Shown here: piece by piece, positions 55,251-63,847 of the stretch | How positions within the stretch are numbered: the first letter of the stretch is position 1 | How the letters are laid out: each line of letters starts with the position of its first letter | Assembly: GCF_041197575.1 (NCBI RefSeq) | Contig: NZ_JBDKXB010000001.1 | Location: forward strand, 62,001-126,000 | Source: Thioalkalicoccus limnaeus | Lineage (GTDB): Bacteria > Pseudomonadota > Gammaproteobacteria > Chromatiales > Chromatiaceae | DNA length: 64,000 bases | Reading direction: 5' to 3' | Notes under the pieces: model-generated | Database searches by the model: none | Told to the model about the DNA's origin: nothing | Seen by the model: the letters and a program-made list of their open reading frames with translations, nothing else | Position numbers and translations under genes: made by a program

Positions 55251-56000
55251 GTGACGATGAGGATACTGGTCAGCAATGACGATGGCTATCAATCGCCGGG
55301 GTTGGCCGCGTTGGCCGACGCCTTGGCGCCACTGGGTGACATCGTCGTCGTGGCACCCGAACGCGATCGCAGCGGGGCCAGCCATTCGCTTACGCTGGAT
55401 GTGCCGCTGCGCGCCGTGCGGGCCGCGAACGGGTTCATCCGGGTCGATGGCACACCGACCGATTGTGTTCACCTGGCCATCACCGGGCTCCTCGATCAGG
55501 AGCCCGACCTCGTGGTCGCCGGGATCAACCATGGCCCGAACCTCGGCGATGACGTCATCTACTCCGGGACCGTGGCGGCCGCGACCGAGGGGCGGTTTCT
55601 CGGATTGCCGGCGATGGCGGTCTCGATGGATGCCTTCGATCCGCGCCATCTGGCGACCGGGGCAAGGGTGGCTGCCGAGTTGGTGGCGCGCCTGCGTCAC
55701 ACCAGGTTGCAGACGGATGTCATCTTGAACGTCAACGTGCCGGATCGGCCTTACGACCAGATCCGCGGATTCGCGGCGACCCGGCTTGGACACCGGCACC
55801 GCGCGGAACCAGTCACGATGGCGCACGACCCCCGCGGTCGCCCGATCTATTGGGTCGGCCCGGCAGGCCCCGAACAGGACGCCGGCCCCGGCACCGATTT
55901 CCACGCCGTGCGCCATGGCTTCGTGTCCATCACCCCGCTTCAGGTCGATCTGACCAGGCACAGTTCGATCGGGGTCCTGGAGGAGTGGTTGGCGCGATGA
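55251..56000 (+). CDS. surE: 5'-nucleotidase SurE
   Basis: The 249-residue protein is the stationary-phase survival nucleotidase: ILVSNDDGYQSPGLAALADA at the start with the metal aspartates, ERDRSGASHSLTLD near 40, and GINHGPNLGDDVIYSGTVAA near 88. GTG at 55251 has GAGAGAGGG six bases upstream; ATG at 55257 fits the family start equally well. In many relatives pcm follows, but here the next gene is yqaA, after 238 bases without pcm. Its link to nlpD and rpoS two genes on is conserved. Confidence 0.95.
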   Translation: MTMRILVSNDDGYQSPGLAALADALAPLGDIVVVAPERDRSGASHSLTLDVPLRAVRAANGFIRVDGTPTDCVHLAITGLLDQEPDLVVAGINHGPNLGDDVIYSGTVAAATEGRFLGLPAMAVSMDAFDPRHLATGARVAAELVARLRHTRLQTDVILNVNVPDRPYDQIRGFAATRLGHRHRAEPVTMAHDPRGRPIYWVGPAGPEQDAGPGTDFHAVRHGFVSITPLQVDLTRHSSIGVLEEWLAR

Positions 56001-56238
56001 TCCATGCGGTCGCGTCATGCCGCGACAAGCCGACCGCCGAGGGCTAGCGCATGCTTGATGCCGCGGGTCGGTCGCAGGCCCCTGTTCCCGACATTGGTAC
56101 CGGTCTTGACCAGTTAGGCCAAACCGTCCGTTCGGTCGTGGGGTCCTGTTGTCGGGGGGCAGGGCGGTGTGCGATCGGGGCCGGGCGCCGCTTTCATCGA
56201 TCCGTTTCATCACCCTGTTAGTTAGAAGGCAGTCGTCG

Positions 56239-56832
56239 ATGCGCATCTTTTCGCCGCTCTACAACCGTGTCATGCAGTGGTCGCGCCACCCGCGGGCCCC
56301 TTGGTATCTGGGGGGCTTGAGCTTTGCCGAGTCGTCCTTCTTTCCGATCCCGCCGGATGTCATGTTGGCTCCGATGAGCATGGCCAATCCTCGTCGGAGT
56401 TGGGCCTTTGCCGCCCTGACGACGGTGGCCTCGGTTGCCGGCGGCGTACTGGGTTACCTGATCGGCGTGTTCGCGTTCGAACTCGTCGAGCCCTTGCTCC
56501 ATCGCTTCGATTATTGGGATCACTATCTGGCCGCTCAGGCCTGGTTCGCGAAATGGGGGTTCTGGGCGATCTTCCTCGCTGGGTTCTCGCCGATTCCCTA
56601 CAAGGTGTTCACCATCACCGCTGGCGTCATTGCCATGCCGCTGTTGCCCTTCATCGTGGCATCCCTGATTGGCCGCGGCGCCCGCTTCTTCCTCGTCGCG
56701 GGTTTGATGGCCTGGGGCGGCGAGCGAATGGAAGGCATGCTCCGTACCTACGTCGACCGCATCGGTTGGCTGGTGGTGGCGTTGCTGGGCGGCGCTTTCC
56801 TGCTCTATCAGTCGGGAATCTTGTCGGGTTGA
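56239..56832 (+). CDS. yqaA: YqaA/DedA-family membrane protein
   Basis: The 197-residue protein is a SNARE-associated/DedA-like membrane protein. It shows SFAESSFFPIPPDVMLAPMS near residue 30 with the proline-rich reentrant loop, and FLAGFSPIPYKVFTITAGV near 115, the second inverted half. Several hydrophobic helices fill the rest. DedA relatives act in lipid scrambling or ion balance. ATG at 56239 precedes the first conserved segment. Its stop overlaps the proposed nlpD start. Confidence 0.88.
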   Translation: MRIFSPLYNRVMQWSRHPRAPWYLGGLSFAESSFFPIPPDVMLAPMSMANPRRSWAFAALTTVASVAGGVLGYLIGVFAFELVEPLLHRFDYWDHYLAAQAWFAKWGFWAIFLAGFSPIPYKVFTITAGVIAMPLLPFIVASLIGRGARFFLVAGLMAWGGERMEGMLRTYVDRIGWLVVALLGGAFLLYQSGILSG

Positions 56833-57701
56833 AGAACCGCACGAGCGGCGCGTCACCTGCCCGTTCCTTGTCCGCGATCCCGGTTGCGCACGGGATCGGC
56901 TCGGCGTTCCGTGGGCTGTTGATCAGCGCCCTCTGCGTGGTCGTCACGGTCGCTTGTGGTACCCGAGGTGATCCAGCGCCGGTCGTCGCGCCTTACGATC
57001 CAGCGCCGCCTGGTTTCTATCGCATTCGTCCCGGCGACTCCCTGAGTCGGATCGCTGTGGATCAGGGTATCGATATCGCGTCCCTGGCTGATTGGAACCG
57101 TCTTTCGCCGCCTTATCGGATCCAGGCCGGCCACCTGTTGCGGGTCGGGCCGCCGCCGGTCGCGTCCGGCCCGAAGCGCTCGGTTCGTGCTCCGACGCTT
57201 CCGCGCACCGAGGTCGAAAAGAGGCCGAGCCCCGCCACGCCGATGAGGACGCCTGCCAGCTCTCCAGCCGGTTCGGCCCAGCGATCGGCCATGACCGCGC
57301 GACCTGTTGCCGAGGGTCAGGCCCCCTCGATCGATTGGCAGTGGCCGTTGCGTGGTCCGGTGCAACAGACCTTCAACGCGGCCGACCGAACACGACAGGG
57401 GATCCGTATCGGCGGCGCGCTGGGGCAGGAAGTCGTCGCGGCCGCGGCCGGGTCGGTGGTCTACAGCGGCGGTGGACTCAAGGGTTACGGGAACCTTATC
57501 ATCGTCCGACACCGCGACGATTTTCTGACGGCCTATGGCTTCAATCGCCGGCTCCTGGCAGCCGAAGGGGACCGGGTCGAGGGCGGGCAACGCATTGCCG
57601 AGGTTGGACAGCCGCCCGGGGGCAAGGCCCAACTCCACTTCGAAATTCGTAAGGAGGGAGCGGCTGTGGATCCGCTGAAGCTTTTGCCGTCGGTGCGCTG
57701 A
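56829..57701 (+). CDS. nlpD: Murein hydrolase activator NlpD
   Basis: The 290-residue protein has an N-terminal hydrophobic segment with a cysteine in VTVAC near residue 40, a likely but not ideal lipobox. A LysM domain (FYRIRPGDSLSRIAVDQGID near 62) and a degenerate M23 peptidase domain follow (GIRIGGALGQEVVAAAAGSV; GYGNLIIVRH; HFEIRKEGAAVDPLKLLP). NlpD activates amidases during division rather than cutting itself. No ATG fits; TTG at 56829 overlaps the yqaA stop and is my best start. It precedes rpoS by 29 bases, the classic order. Confidence 0.85.
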   Translation: MKNRTSGASPARSLSAIPVAHGIGSAFRGLLISALCVVVTVACGTRGDPAPVVAPYDPAPPGFYRIRPGDSLSRIAVDQGIDIASLADWNRLSPPYRIQAGHLLRVGPPPVASGPKRSVRAPTLPRTEVEKRPSPATPMRTPASSPAGSAQRSAMTARPVAEGQAPSIDWQWPLRGPVQQTFNAADRTRQGIRIGGALGQEVVAAAAGSVVYSGGGLKGYGNLIIVRHRDDFLTAYGFNRRLLAAEGDRVEGGQRIAEVGQPPGGKAQLHFEIRKEGAAVDPLKLLPSVR

Positions 57702-57730
57702 GGCCCCTGACCGGGACGGAGGAAGACTGG

Positions 57731-58774
57731 ATGGCAGCCCCCGACGAGCGAGATCAGCCACCACGCCGATCGACTTCGCGCGAGCCGGGAATCTACCTCC
57801 AGGTTGATGACGAGGAATCCGTCTCCGGTGACGACGAGCTCGAGGATGCGGATCCCTTCGTCAATGAGGATGCGGCATCGGTGCTCGTCGATCCTATCGA
57901 CGGCGGCGAGGCGGACAATGAGCGCTTTCACGCCGGCGATGCGGATTTCGATGCGACCCGTCTCTATTTGAACGAGATCGGCGAGGCCAAGCTGCTCACC
58001 GCCGAAGAGGAGGTCCATTTCGCGCGCCGCGCGCAGCAGGGTGACGATGCCGCCCGGCAGCGGATGATCGTCAGCAACTTGCGGCTCGTCGTGAAGATTG
58101 CGCGCCGGTACCTGAATCGCGGTTTACCTCTGCTCGACCTGATCGAGGAAGGCAACCTCGGTCTGATTCGGGCCGTCGAGAAGTTCGATCCGGAGCGCGG
58201 CTTCCGCTTCTCGACCTATGCGACCTGGTGGATCCGCCAGACGATCGAGCGGGCGATCATGAATCAGACTCGTACCGTGCGGTTGCCGATCCACGTGCTC
58301 AAGGAGATCAACTTCTACCTGAAGGCCACGCGCCGCCTCACGCAGCGGCTCGATCACGAGCCGACCTCGGAGGAAGTCGCCGACTTGCTCGACAAGCCGA
58401 TCGCCGAGGTCAAGCGGATGCTGGGCCTCAATGAACGGATTGCGTCGGTCGACACCCCGTACAGCCGTGAGACGGATAAGCCGCTGGTGGATATGCTGCA
58501 GGATGAAGCGGCCGAGGACCCGGCCGAATGCGTTTATGATCGGGATCTGCGGGACAGCCTCGATCAATGGCTGAACAAACTCAACGACAAGCAGCGCGAG
58601 GTCGTGTTGCGCCGATTCGGGTTGCACGGTTACGAGCATTCGACGCTCGAGCGGGTGGCCCAGGAACTTGGCGTGACGCGCGAGCGCGTCCGCCAGATCC
58701 AGCTGGATGCCTTGCGGCGGCTACGCGATATCCTGGAACGGGACGGTTTCTCCGTCGATTCCTTCTTCAAATAA
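57731..58774 (+). CDS. rpoS: RNA polymerase sigma factor RpoS
   Basis: The 347-residue protein is the stationary-phase sigma factor. Region 1.2 begins DATRLYLNEIGEAKLLTAEE near residue 75. Region 2 has RMIVSNLRLVVKIARRYLNR, then LPLLDLIEEGNLGLIRAVEK and FSTYATWWIRQTIERAIMNQ. Region 4 ends with TLERVAQELGVTRERVRQIQ. The acidic N-terminal part (about 70 residues) is longer than in E. coli. It likely governs stress and reserve use when light or sulfide runs out. As elsewhere it sits downstream of nlpD. Confidence 0.96.
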   Translation: MAAPDERDQPPRRSTSREPGIYLQVDDEESVSGDDELEDADPFVNEDAASVLVDPIDGGEADNERFHAGDADFDATRLYLNEIGEAKLLTAEEEVHFARRAQQGDDAARQRMIVSNLRLVVKIARRYLNRGLPLLDLIEEGNLGLIRAVEKFDPERGFRFSTYATWWIRQTIERAIMNQTRTVRLPIHVLKEINFYLKATRRLTQRLDHEPTSEEVADLLDKPIAEVKRMLGLNERIASVDTPYSRETDKPLVDMLQDEAAEDPAECVYDRDLRDSLDQWLNKLNDKQREVVLRRFGLHGYEHSTLERVAQELGVTRERVRQIQLDALRRLRDILERDGFSVDSFFK

Positions 58775-59338
58775 TGCCACTCGGGGTCGGTTCGGGCTGA
58801 CTCCAGGACTTCCTCTCCCTGTCTTGAAGACCCGGCGACGCCAGACGGGGGCGTCTGCGTCGTTCCGCGGGCCGGCCGTCGAACCGGCTGCTCCTGTGCG
58901 CGAGTCGGGCTCCGGCCGGCCATTCGCGATCGCAACTCCGGCCAGGTGACAAATTCCGTCCGAATGTGCCCGGCAGGGTCCCGCCTACTGGCCTCGCGGG
59001 TCGCTCCCAAGGTGTCCGTGCCTCGATCCCGGCGTTCGTTCGCGGTCCTGGGTAAGTCTCTATGTCACGGTATTGAATATTTATTTTCGGCTGCATGGCG
59101 ATGTCTGGGCTGCGCCGGTCGACGCGCGTTCGTCGTACGGTCGATTGTGGCATTCGCTTTGCTTCTCTGATGGTCAGGCGGACCAATGGGTCCAGATCAA
59201 TGGACGGCACGCGCGGCGACGGGATGCATCGTGCGGCCGCCGAGGAAACGGGCACCCCTCGAGGCGCCGAACACGCAGGCCTTCCTGCGAGAGGTGACGA
59301 GGGGGCGACGCATCGACCCGAGTGAGGAGAGCAGAATC
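58775..59338. other. Gene-free 564-base gap after rpoS
   Basis: No coding frame here has family likeness. A strong hairpin lies at 58836-58862 (CAGACG-GGGG-CGTCTG plus four or five more pairs around a bulge), without a T run; it may end the rpoS message. A brief AT-rich stretch near 59060-59085 could belong to a promoter for the PilZ gene, but I cannot assign boxes. Confidence 0.45.
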
Positions 59339-60097
59339 ATGACAACACCATCGAGGGACAACGCGGAACGTCGCTTCCATTCGCGGTTGCCGATGAAGGT
59401 CTCGGTGCGGCTCGTCGCCGACGGCGGCGATCAGCCACTCGTGGTCCAGAACCAAGATATCTCTTGGGGCGGGGTTCAGTTCCTCGTGCCGAGGGACGCA
59501 CTGAAGGAACGCTCCTCGGTCACCATGGCCTTTCCCTGGGCCAAGGGCGAGCAATTCAGCGTAGAGGCCGAGGTGGTTCGAACACGCAACATCGATGACG
59601 GTCACGCATTGGTCGCGGCCCGGTTCTCGAACCTATCGCGAGCCGATCAGAAGCGACTCGAGAAGCTGCTCGCGATGCTGCACGCAACGAACAATCAAGC
59701 CGCCGGGCATCGCGAGGACCAGAGCCTGCTGGCGCCGAGCCTGGAGATCCTGTTCAACGATCTCGATGACATGCAGCAGCAGTTGGCCGAGATCGCCAAG
59801 GGGCGCCTATCGGTCACCGTCTTTCAGGCCTATGAGGTCAATCAAAGCATTCGTTTGACCTTGGCGGGGATCGCTGACCTGCCGGCGCTCCGGCTTCGGG
59901 CGCGGGTCAAACGCGTTACGGCCTTGACGACCGAAGCGGCCCAGGCCTTCCGGATGTTCGATGTCGATCTGAGCTTCGAGCATCCGCTGCTGGAACTCGA
60001 GGCGGCCGTCGAATCCTTGATGAAGCGCCTGGCCAGTCCGGCCGCGACCACCCCGAACTGGTCCGACACCGAATTCTTACTTGACCGAGACATGTAA
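59339..60097 (+). CDS. PilZ-domain protein
   Basis: The 252-residue protein opens with a PilZ domain for cyclic di-GMP: R-x3-R in ERRFHSRLPMKVSVRL near residue 10 and D-x-S-x2-G in QDISWGGVQFLVP near 40. A helical C-terminal part (about residues 115-250) is not a domain I recognise. GAGGAG ten bases before ATG 59339 fixes the start. The pilin-like gene follows after 12 bases, so a link to pili or surface behaviour is plausible. Confidence 0.85.
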   Translation: MTTPSRDNAERRFHSRLPMKVSVRLVADGGDQPLVVQNQDISWGGVQFLVPRDALKERSSVTMAFPWAKGEQFSVEAEVVRTRNIDDGHALVAARFSNLSRADQKRLEKLLAMLHATNNQAAGHREDQSLLAPSLEILFNDLDDMQQQLAEIAKGRLSVTVFQAYEVNQSIRLTLAGIADLPALRLRARVKRVTALTTEAAQAFRMFDVDLSFEHPLLELEAAVESLMKRLASPAATTPNWSDTEFLLDRDM

Positions 60098-60109
60098 CGG
60101 TACATCGCC

Positions 60110-60853
60110 ATGAAACCTATCCTTGTCGAGAGAACGCGAATCATCAGCCCACCCGGCCGGCTGGCCGGGATCACGCTGATCGAACTGATGGTCTCGGTGG
60201 CCGTCGTCGGTATCCTGGCCGCCTTGGCGCTGCCGGCCTATGAGAGCCATGTGGTGCGATCCAAGACCAGCGAGGGGTTGTCGCTGGCGAGCGGACCGCA
60301 GGTCGCCGTGATGATGGCGTATCAGGATCTCGGGCACGCGCCGGCCGATAACGCGGCGGCCGACCTGCCGGATCCGGCGAAGATCAGCGGGCAGTATGTC
60401 GAAGCCATCGAGGTTCAAGACGGGCACCTGCGGATCCGATTCAACGACTCCGTGTCCCAGTTGGCCGGTCGTCATCTGATCCTCGGATCGAGTGAGGATC
60501 GCGGCTCGGTCACTTGGTGTTGCTACAGCCCGGACCTTCCGTCTCGCTACCTGCCGGCCGATTGTCGCGGTGATGGGGCGGCTTGCGTGTTGTTGGCGGA
60601 CCATACCGAGCCCGGGACCACGACCGGGACCACGACCGGGAACACGACCGGGAACACGACCGAGACCACGACCGAGACCACGACCGGGAACACGACCGGG
60701 AACACGACCGAGAGGGCGTGTCCAGTTGGCTACAATTATGAGCAGGCCGGCAATAGCCACATCTGTAAACCGACGGCCGGTAACCGTGTACGTGGTTGGT
60801 GCCCGGAGGGTTGGGATCCGGTCGGTCGCTCCGGAAACTGCAGCGCCAAGTAG
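60110..60853 (+). CDS. Type IV pilin-like protein with threonine-rich repeat
   Basis: The 247-residue protein has a class III signal: a 20-residue leader ending in Gly, then ITLIELMVSVAVVGILAALA with the conserved Glu5 (the usual FTLIE is ITLIE here). A pilin body follows to about residue 165, with a cysteine pair at VTWCCYS. Next are eight tetrapeptide units of the kind GTTT, GNTT and ETTT (residues 169-200). A C-terminal cysteine-containing domain (CPVGYNYEQ to GNCSAK) follows. Ordinary pilins lack such a stalk. It is 12 bases after the PilZ gene. Confidence 0.82.
   Translation: MKPILVERTRIISPPGRLAGITLIELMVSVAVVGILAALALPAYESHVVRSKTSEGLSLASGPQVAVMMAYQDLGHAPADNAAADLPDPAKISGQYVEAIEVQDGHLRIRFNDSVSQLAGRHLILGSSEDRGSVTWCCYSPDLPSRYLPADCRGDGAACVLLADHTEPGTTTGTTTGNTTGNTTETTTETTTGNTTGNTTERACPVGYNYEQAGNSHICKPTAGNRVRGWCPEGWDPVGRSGNCSAK
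60614..60709 (+). repeat. In-frame 12-base tandem repeat in the pilin gene
   Basis: Eight 12-base units occur back to back. Their order is GTTT, GTTT, GNTT, GNTT, ETTT, ETTT, GNTT, GNTT, so each variant is doubled, implying expansion by a 24-base step. Unit changes would lengthen or shorten the threonine stalk without breaking the frame. Confidence 0.95.
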
Positions 60854-60872
60854 CAATCGACTGTCATAGACC

Positions 60873-60957
60873 GGCTGGGAAGGGACGCCCCGCCGGGCTC
60901 CCCGAACGCATCGAGTGGGGTGCGTGCGGAGCGCACCACCACTCGCCATTCCCAGCC
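60873..60957. terminator. Nested inverted repeats between converging pilin and hisG
   Basis: An outer arm GGCTGGGAA (60873-60881) pairs with TTCCCAGCC (60949-60957). Inside, 60912-60924 (CGAGTGGGGTGCG) pairs with 60932-60945 across one bulge. It fills the 139-base gap between the two gene ends and may stop transcription from both sides, though there is no T run. Confidence 0.5.
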
Positions 60958-60992
60958 CCCGTCAGATGGTTGGCTCGATCCCGCCGCCGAGG

Positions 60993-61883
60993 CTAGACCA
61001 TCTTGCGCAGTTCGAACTCGAGGATGCCTTCGGCACCGGCGGCCCGCAAACGCGGGATCAGATCGCGTACCTGCTGCGCATCGACGACCGTCTCGATGGC
61101 CAGCCAGCGGTGGTCGTAGAGGTGGTTGACGGTGGGCGCGTGCAGGCTCGGTAGCAGCGCGACGATGGCATCGAGGTTCTCGGCCGCGCAATTGAGCTTG
61201 AGGACGACCTTGTGGCGGGCCGCGAGCGCGGCTTGCAACATCATCGCGATCTGTTCGATCTTGGCGCGCTTGCGCGGGTCATCCATCGCCGCCGGGTTCG
61301 CGATCAGCCGGGTCTCGGTGTAGAGCAGGTCGGCGACGATGCGCAAGCCATGGGCGCGGATCGTGCTGCCGGTCTCGGTGATCTCGACGGCCGCATCCAC
61401 GAGCCCCTCGACCACCTTGGCCTCGGTCGCGCCCCAGGAGAACTCGACCTCGGCCGCAATGCGGCGCTCGGCGAGAAAGCGGCGCGTGAAGCCGACTAGT
61501 TCGGTGGCGATCTTCTTGCCGGCCAGATCCTCGATCGAGCGAATCGGCGAGTCCTGGGGCACCACGAGCACCCAGCGGCTCGGCTGATCAGAGCTCTTGG
61601 AATAGGTCAGCGGACAGATCTCGGTCACCTCGGCCTGGGTCTCGAGGATCCAGTCGAGCCCGGTCAGCCCGAGGTCGAAGGTGCCGTTGGCGACATAGGG
61701 GGCCATCTCTTGGGCGCGGACCAGGGCGCATGAGAGTTCCGGGTCGTTGACCTCCGGATAGTAATGGCGGGAACGAGGCGTGATCCGCCAGCCGGCCTGC
61801 CCGAATAATGCGATCGTCGCCTCTTCGAGGCTGCCTTTGGGGATTCCGAGTTTGATCAGAGGCATCATGCGTGATATCGCCAT
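60993..61883 (-). CDS. hisG: ATP phosphoribosyltransferase, long form
   Basis: The 296-residue protein starts histidine synthesis by joining ATP and PRPP. It shows KLGIPKGSLEEATIALFGQA at the start, DLGLTGLDWI near residue 70, LVGFTRRFLAE near 128 and GLVDAAVEITETGSTIRAHG near 160 for PRPP binding. The C-terminal 80 residues form the ACT-like regulatory domain of the long form, so HisZ is not needed. The first Met at 61883 is used; Met at 61868 (MMPLIKLGIP) is a real alternative. Confidence 0.95.
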   Translation of the reverse strand: MAISRMMPLIKLGIPKGSLEEATIALFGQAGWRITPRSRHYYPEVNDPELSCALVRAQEMAPYVANGTFDLGLTGLDWILETQAEVTEICPLTYSKSSDQPSRWVLVVPQDSPIRSIEDLAGKKIATELVGFTRRFLAERRIAAEVEFSWGATEAKVVEGLVDAAVEITETGSTIRAHGLRIVADLLYTETRLIANPAAMDDPRKRAKIEQIAMMLQAALAARHKVVLKLNCAAENLDAIVALLPSLHAPTVNHLYDHRWLAIETVVDAQQVRDLIPRLRAAGAEGILEFELRKMV

Positions 61884-62059
61884 GGTTGGTCATCGCGGCG
61901 CGCAGAGGCTAGCAGAGCGAGCCGGCCCATTCCAGCACTGATTGTCGGGCCAACGCGGCGCGGGACCTGGCAACAGGGGCGCCGATGTGCGCGGACCTCG
62001 GCGTTTCGACGCGGTTGCGACTAGAATGGTCAGGAGCCGCGTTCTTAAGGGGAGCCCGA

Positions 62060-62845
62060 ATGCCCAATGATGGTCGATTCGCCGCCGTTGTCCTGACGCT
62101 CTTCGTGTGGGGGCTGGCCGGGGCTCTCTTTGGCGGGTTGTTCGCCGGCCTCTACCAGATGCTCGCTGTCCTCGGCGTCAGCGGCTGGTGGCTGCCTCTG
62201 CTCGCGGCCACGGCTGCCGCGATGACCACGGCGACCTTCTATAGCGCCATGCCGGTCGCGCTGGCTGGGGCCATGGGTGGTGTTCTGGGTTCGATCGGCT
62301 ATCTGGTTGCCGCGGGTCATCGAATCGACCTGGCGACGATCCTGTTCGTGACGACGCTGTCGGGTTTCGTCGCCGGCGTCTTCTACGCCTGGACGGTGCG
62401 CGGGAACCCGCGGCCGCTGGCCGGGCCCTTGACCGGTATGTTGGCCGGTCTCGGAGCCGGTGTTGTGCTGATCCTGGGTTTGAGGTTCTTCGAGGGGCCG
62501 GTCGGGATGTTCGTGCTCGCGGCCGGCGTGGTCGCGCTGGTCGGGACCTTGTTCGAGGTGACCGAGCGCCGCATCGATCGCATCGCGGGTCTTCTCCCGG
62601 TCGCCGTCGGGGCGCCGCTGATCGCGGGATTGATCGCCAGTGTCGTCGGGGCCGGCATCTGGCTGATGTCCGGGACGACGCTCGGGGCTTTGGATCCGGG
62701 CACTCGCGATGCGATCCAGCGTCTCGTCACCGAGATCCCGCCGGGCGCCCTCGGCGGTATGCTCGGCGGGGCCGTCACGGGTGTCCTGTTGGAGTTCATG
62801 GGTTATCGGCTCGAGGACCGCCTGCGCCGAGGGGGGCTGGATTGA
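62060..62845 (+). CDS. Membrane protein of unknown function
   Basis: The 261-residue protein is almost entirely hydrophobic, with seven or eight helices rich in Gly and Ala (LTLFVWGLAGALFGGLFAGL; MPVALAGAMGGVLGSIGYLV). A short basic cytoplasmic end (YRLEDRLRRGGLD) closes it. GGGGAG eight bases before ATG 62060 supports the start. I recognise no domain. It precedes the lytic transglycosylase gene by 109 bases; no function can be given. Confidence 0.75.
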   Translation: MPNDGRFAAVVLTLFVWGLAGALFGGLFAGLYQMLAVLGVSGWWLPLLAATAAAMTTATFYSAMPVALAGAMGGVLGSIGYLVAAGHRIDLATILFVTTLSGFVAGVFYAWTVRGNPRPLAGPLTGMLAGLGAGVVLILGLRFFEGPVGMFVLAAGVVALVGTLFEVTERRIDRIAGLLPVAVGAPLIAGLIASVVGAGIWLMSGTTLGALDPGTRDAIQRLVTEIPPGALGGMLGGAVTGVLLEFMGYRLEDRLRRGGLD

Positions 62846-62954
62846 TGTCCGTACCCTGCGTTGGAACTCGGTGTGGCGGTCTCGCATCGAATCTGTCGCA
62901 GCCGAACGAGCCCCGCACCGCTTCGGCGAATCCACCCAGACCCGGGATGCCGCA

Positions 62955-63746
62955 ATGATGAAACCATTCACCTCGCTGTTGCTCGGTTTGCTGGTGGCGT
63001 TTTCTTCGACGGTCGATGCCGAGTACGAGCGCCGCTCGCCGGGCGACCGGGACGAGGCCACTCAAGCCCTGACCGCGTCGGTCGACAAGGCCATGCCAGG
63101 TCATGCGGGCACGGCTCTGTCGAAAGCCCAGCTCAAGCCCCTGATCGATCGGATCGCCAGCCGGTACGGGGTCGAACTGGCGTTGGTGCACGCGATCGTC
63201 GCAGCCGAGTCAGCCTATCAAGTACAGGCCGTGTCGCGTGCTGGTGCCCTGGGGTTGATGCAGGTCATGCCGGAGACCGCGGCCGATTACGGGGTGACCG
63301 ACCCGCAGGATCTGTTCGATCCGAAGATCAACGTCGAAACCGGTGTGCGCCACTTGCGACGCCTCCTGAGCAAATACGATAACGATTATGGTCGGGTGAT
63401 CATGGCCTACAATGCCGGAGAGGGGGTCGTCGATCGCACCAACAACCGGGTCACCTATGCGGAGACCTTGAACTACACAGAGGCCGTGATCCGCTTCTAC
63501 CGGCGCAACGGCGGCACCCAGCCGACCGACGACGCCCTGCGCCATGTCGCGCTGTTGCGGCGCACGACGAACCGCGGCGAGGCGCGCCGCCTGATGAAGG
63601 GCTACCTGGATCCGTCGCTGTTGTCGCTGAAGATTCAGCCGACCCTGTCGCTGGACCGGCTGGATCCTGGTCTTCACCGCGTTGGTCCGGAAAGCCGGCC
63701 CATGTTCGAGTTGCGCCCGAATCCGTCGGGGACATTCCCCGATTAG
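62955..63746 (+). CDS. Lytic murein transglycosylase (SLT domain)
   Basis: The 263-residue protein has a signal peptide (about residues 1-22) and a goose-lysozyme-type SLT domain. It shows the catalytic glutamate in HAIVAAESAYQ near residue 90, SRAGALGLMQVMPETAADYG near 102 and the closing GRVIMAYNAGEGVVDR near 152. It cuts peptidoglycan with 1,6-anhydro ends. The C-terminal 80 residues are an unassigned tail. It is exported to the periplasm. ATG at 62955 gives the signal directly. Confidence 0.9.
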   Translation: MMKPFTSLLLGLLVAFSSTVDAEYERRSPGDRDEATQALTASVDKAMPGHAGTALSKAQLKPLIDRIASRYGVELALVHAIVAAESAYQVQAVSRAGALGLMQVMPETAADYGVTDPQDLFDPKINVETGVRHLRRLLSKYDNDYGRVIMAYNAGEGVVDRTNNRVTYAETLNYTEAVIRFYRRNGGTQPTDDALRHVALLRRTTNRGEARRLMKGYLDPSLLSLKIQPTLSLDRLDPGLHRVGPESRPMFELRPNPSGTFPD

Positions 63747-63847
63747 CGGCCTTGAATCCTCGATGCTCGTCCGCATGTCCGTGATCGCTTCCCGATGATC
63801 GCCGCTATGCTTATTTCTGCCGAATCTGTGCCTGCGCGACGACCGAC

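Noticed and set aside
60614..60709. CRISPR-like or assembly-artefact repeat
   Set aside because: Units are in frame, code for a regular threonine-rich stretch and differ in an ordered way, so it is a coding minisatellite.
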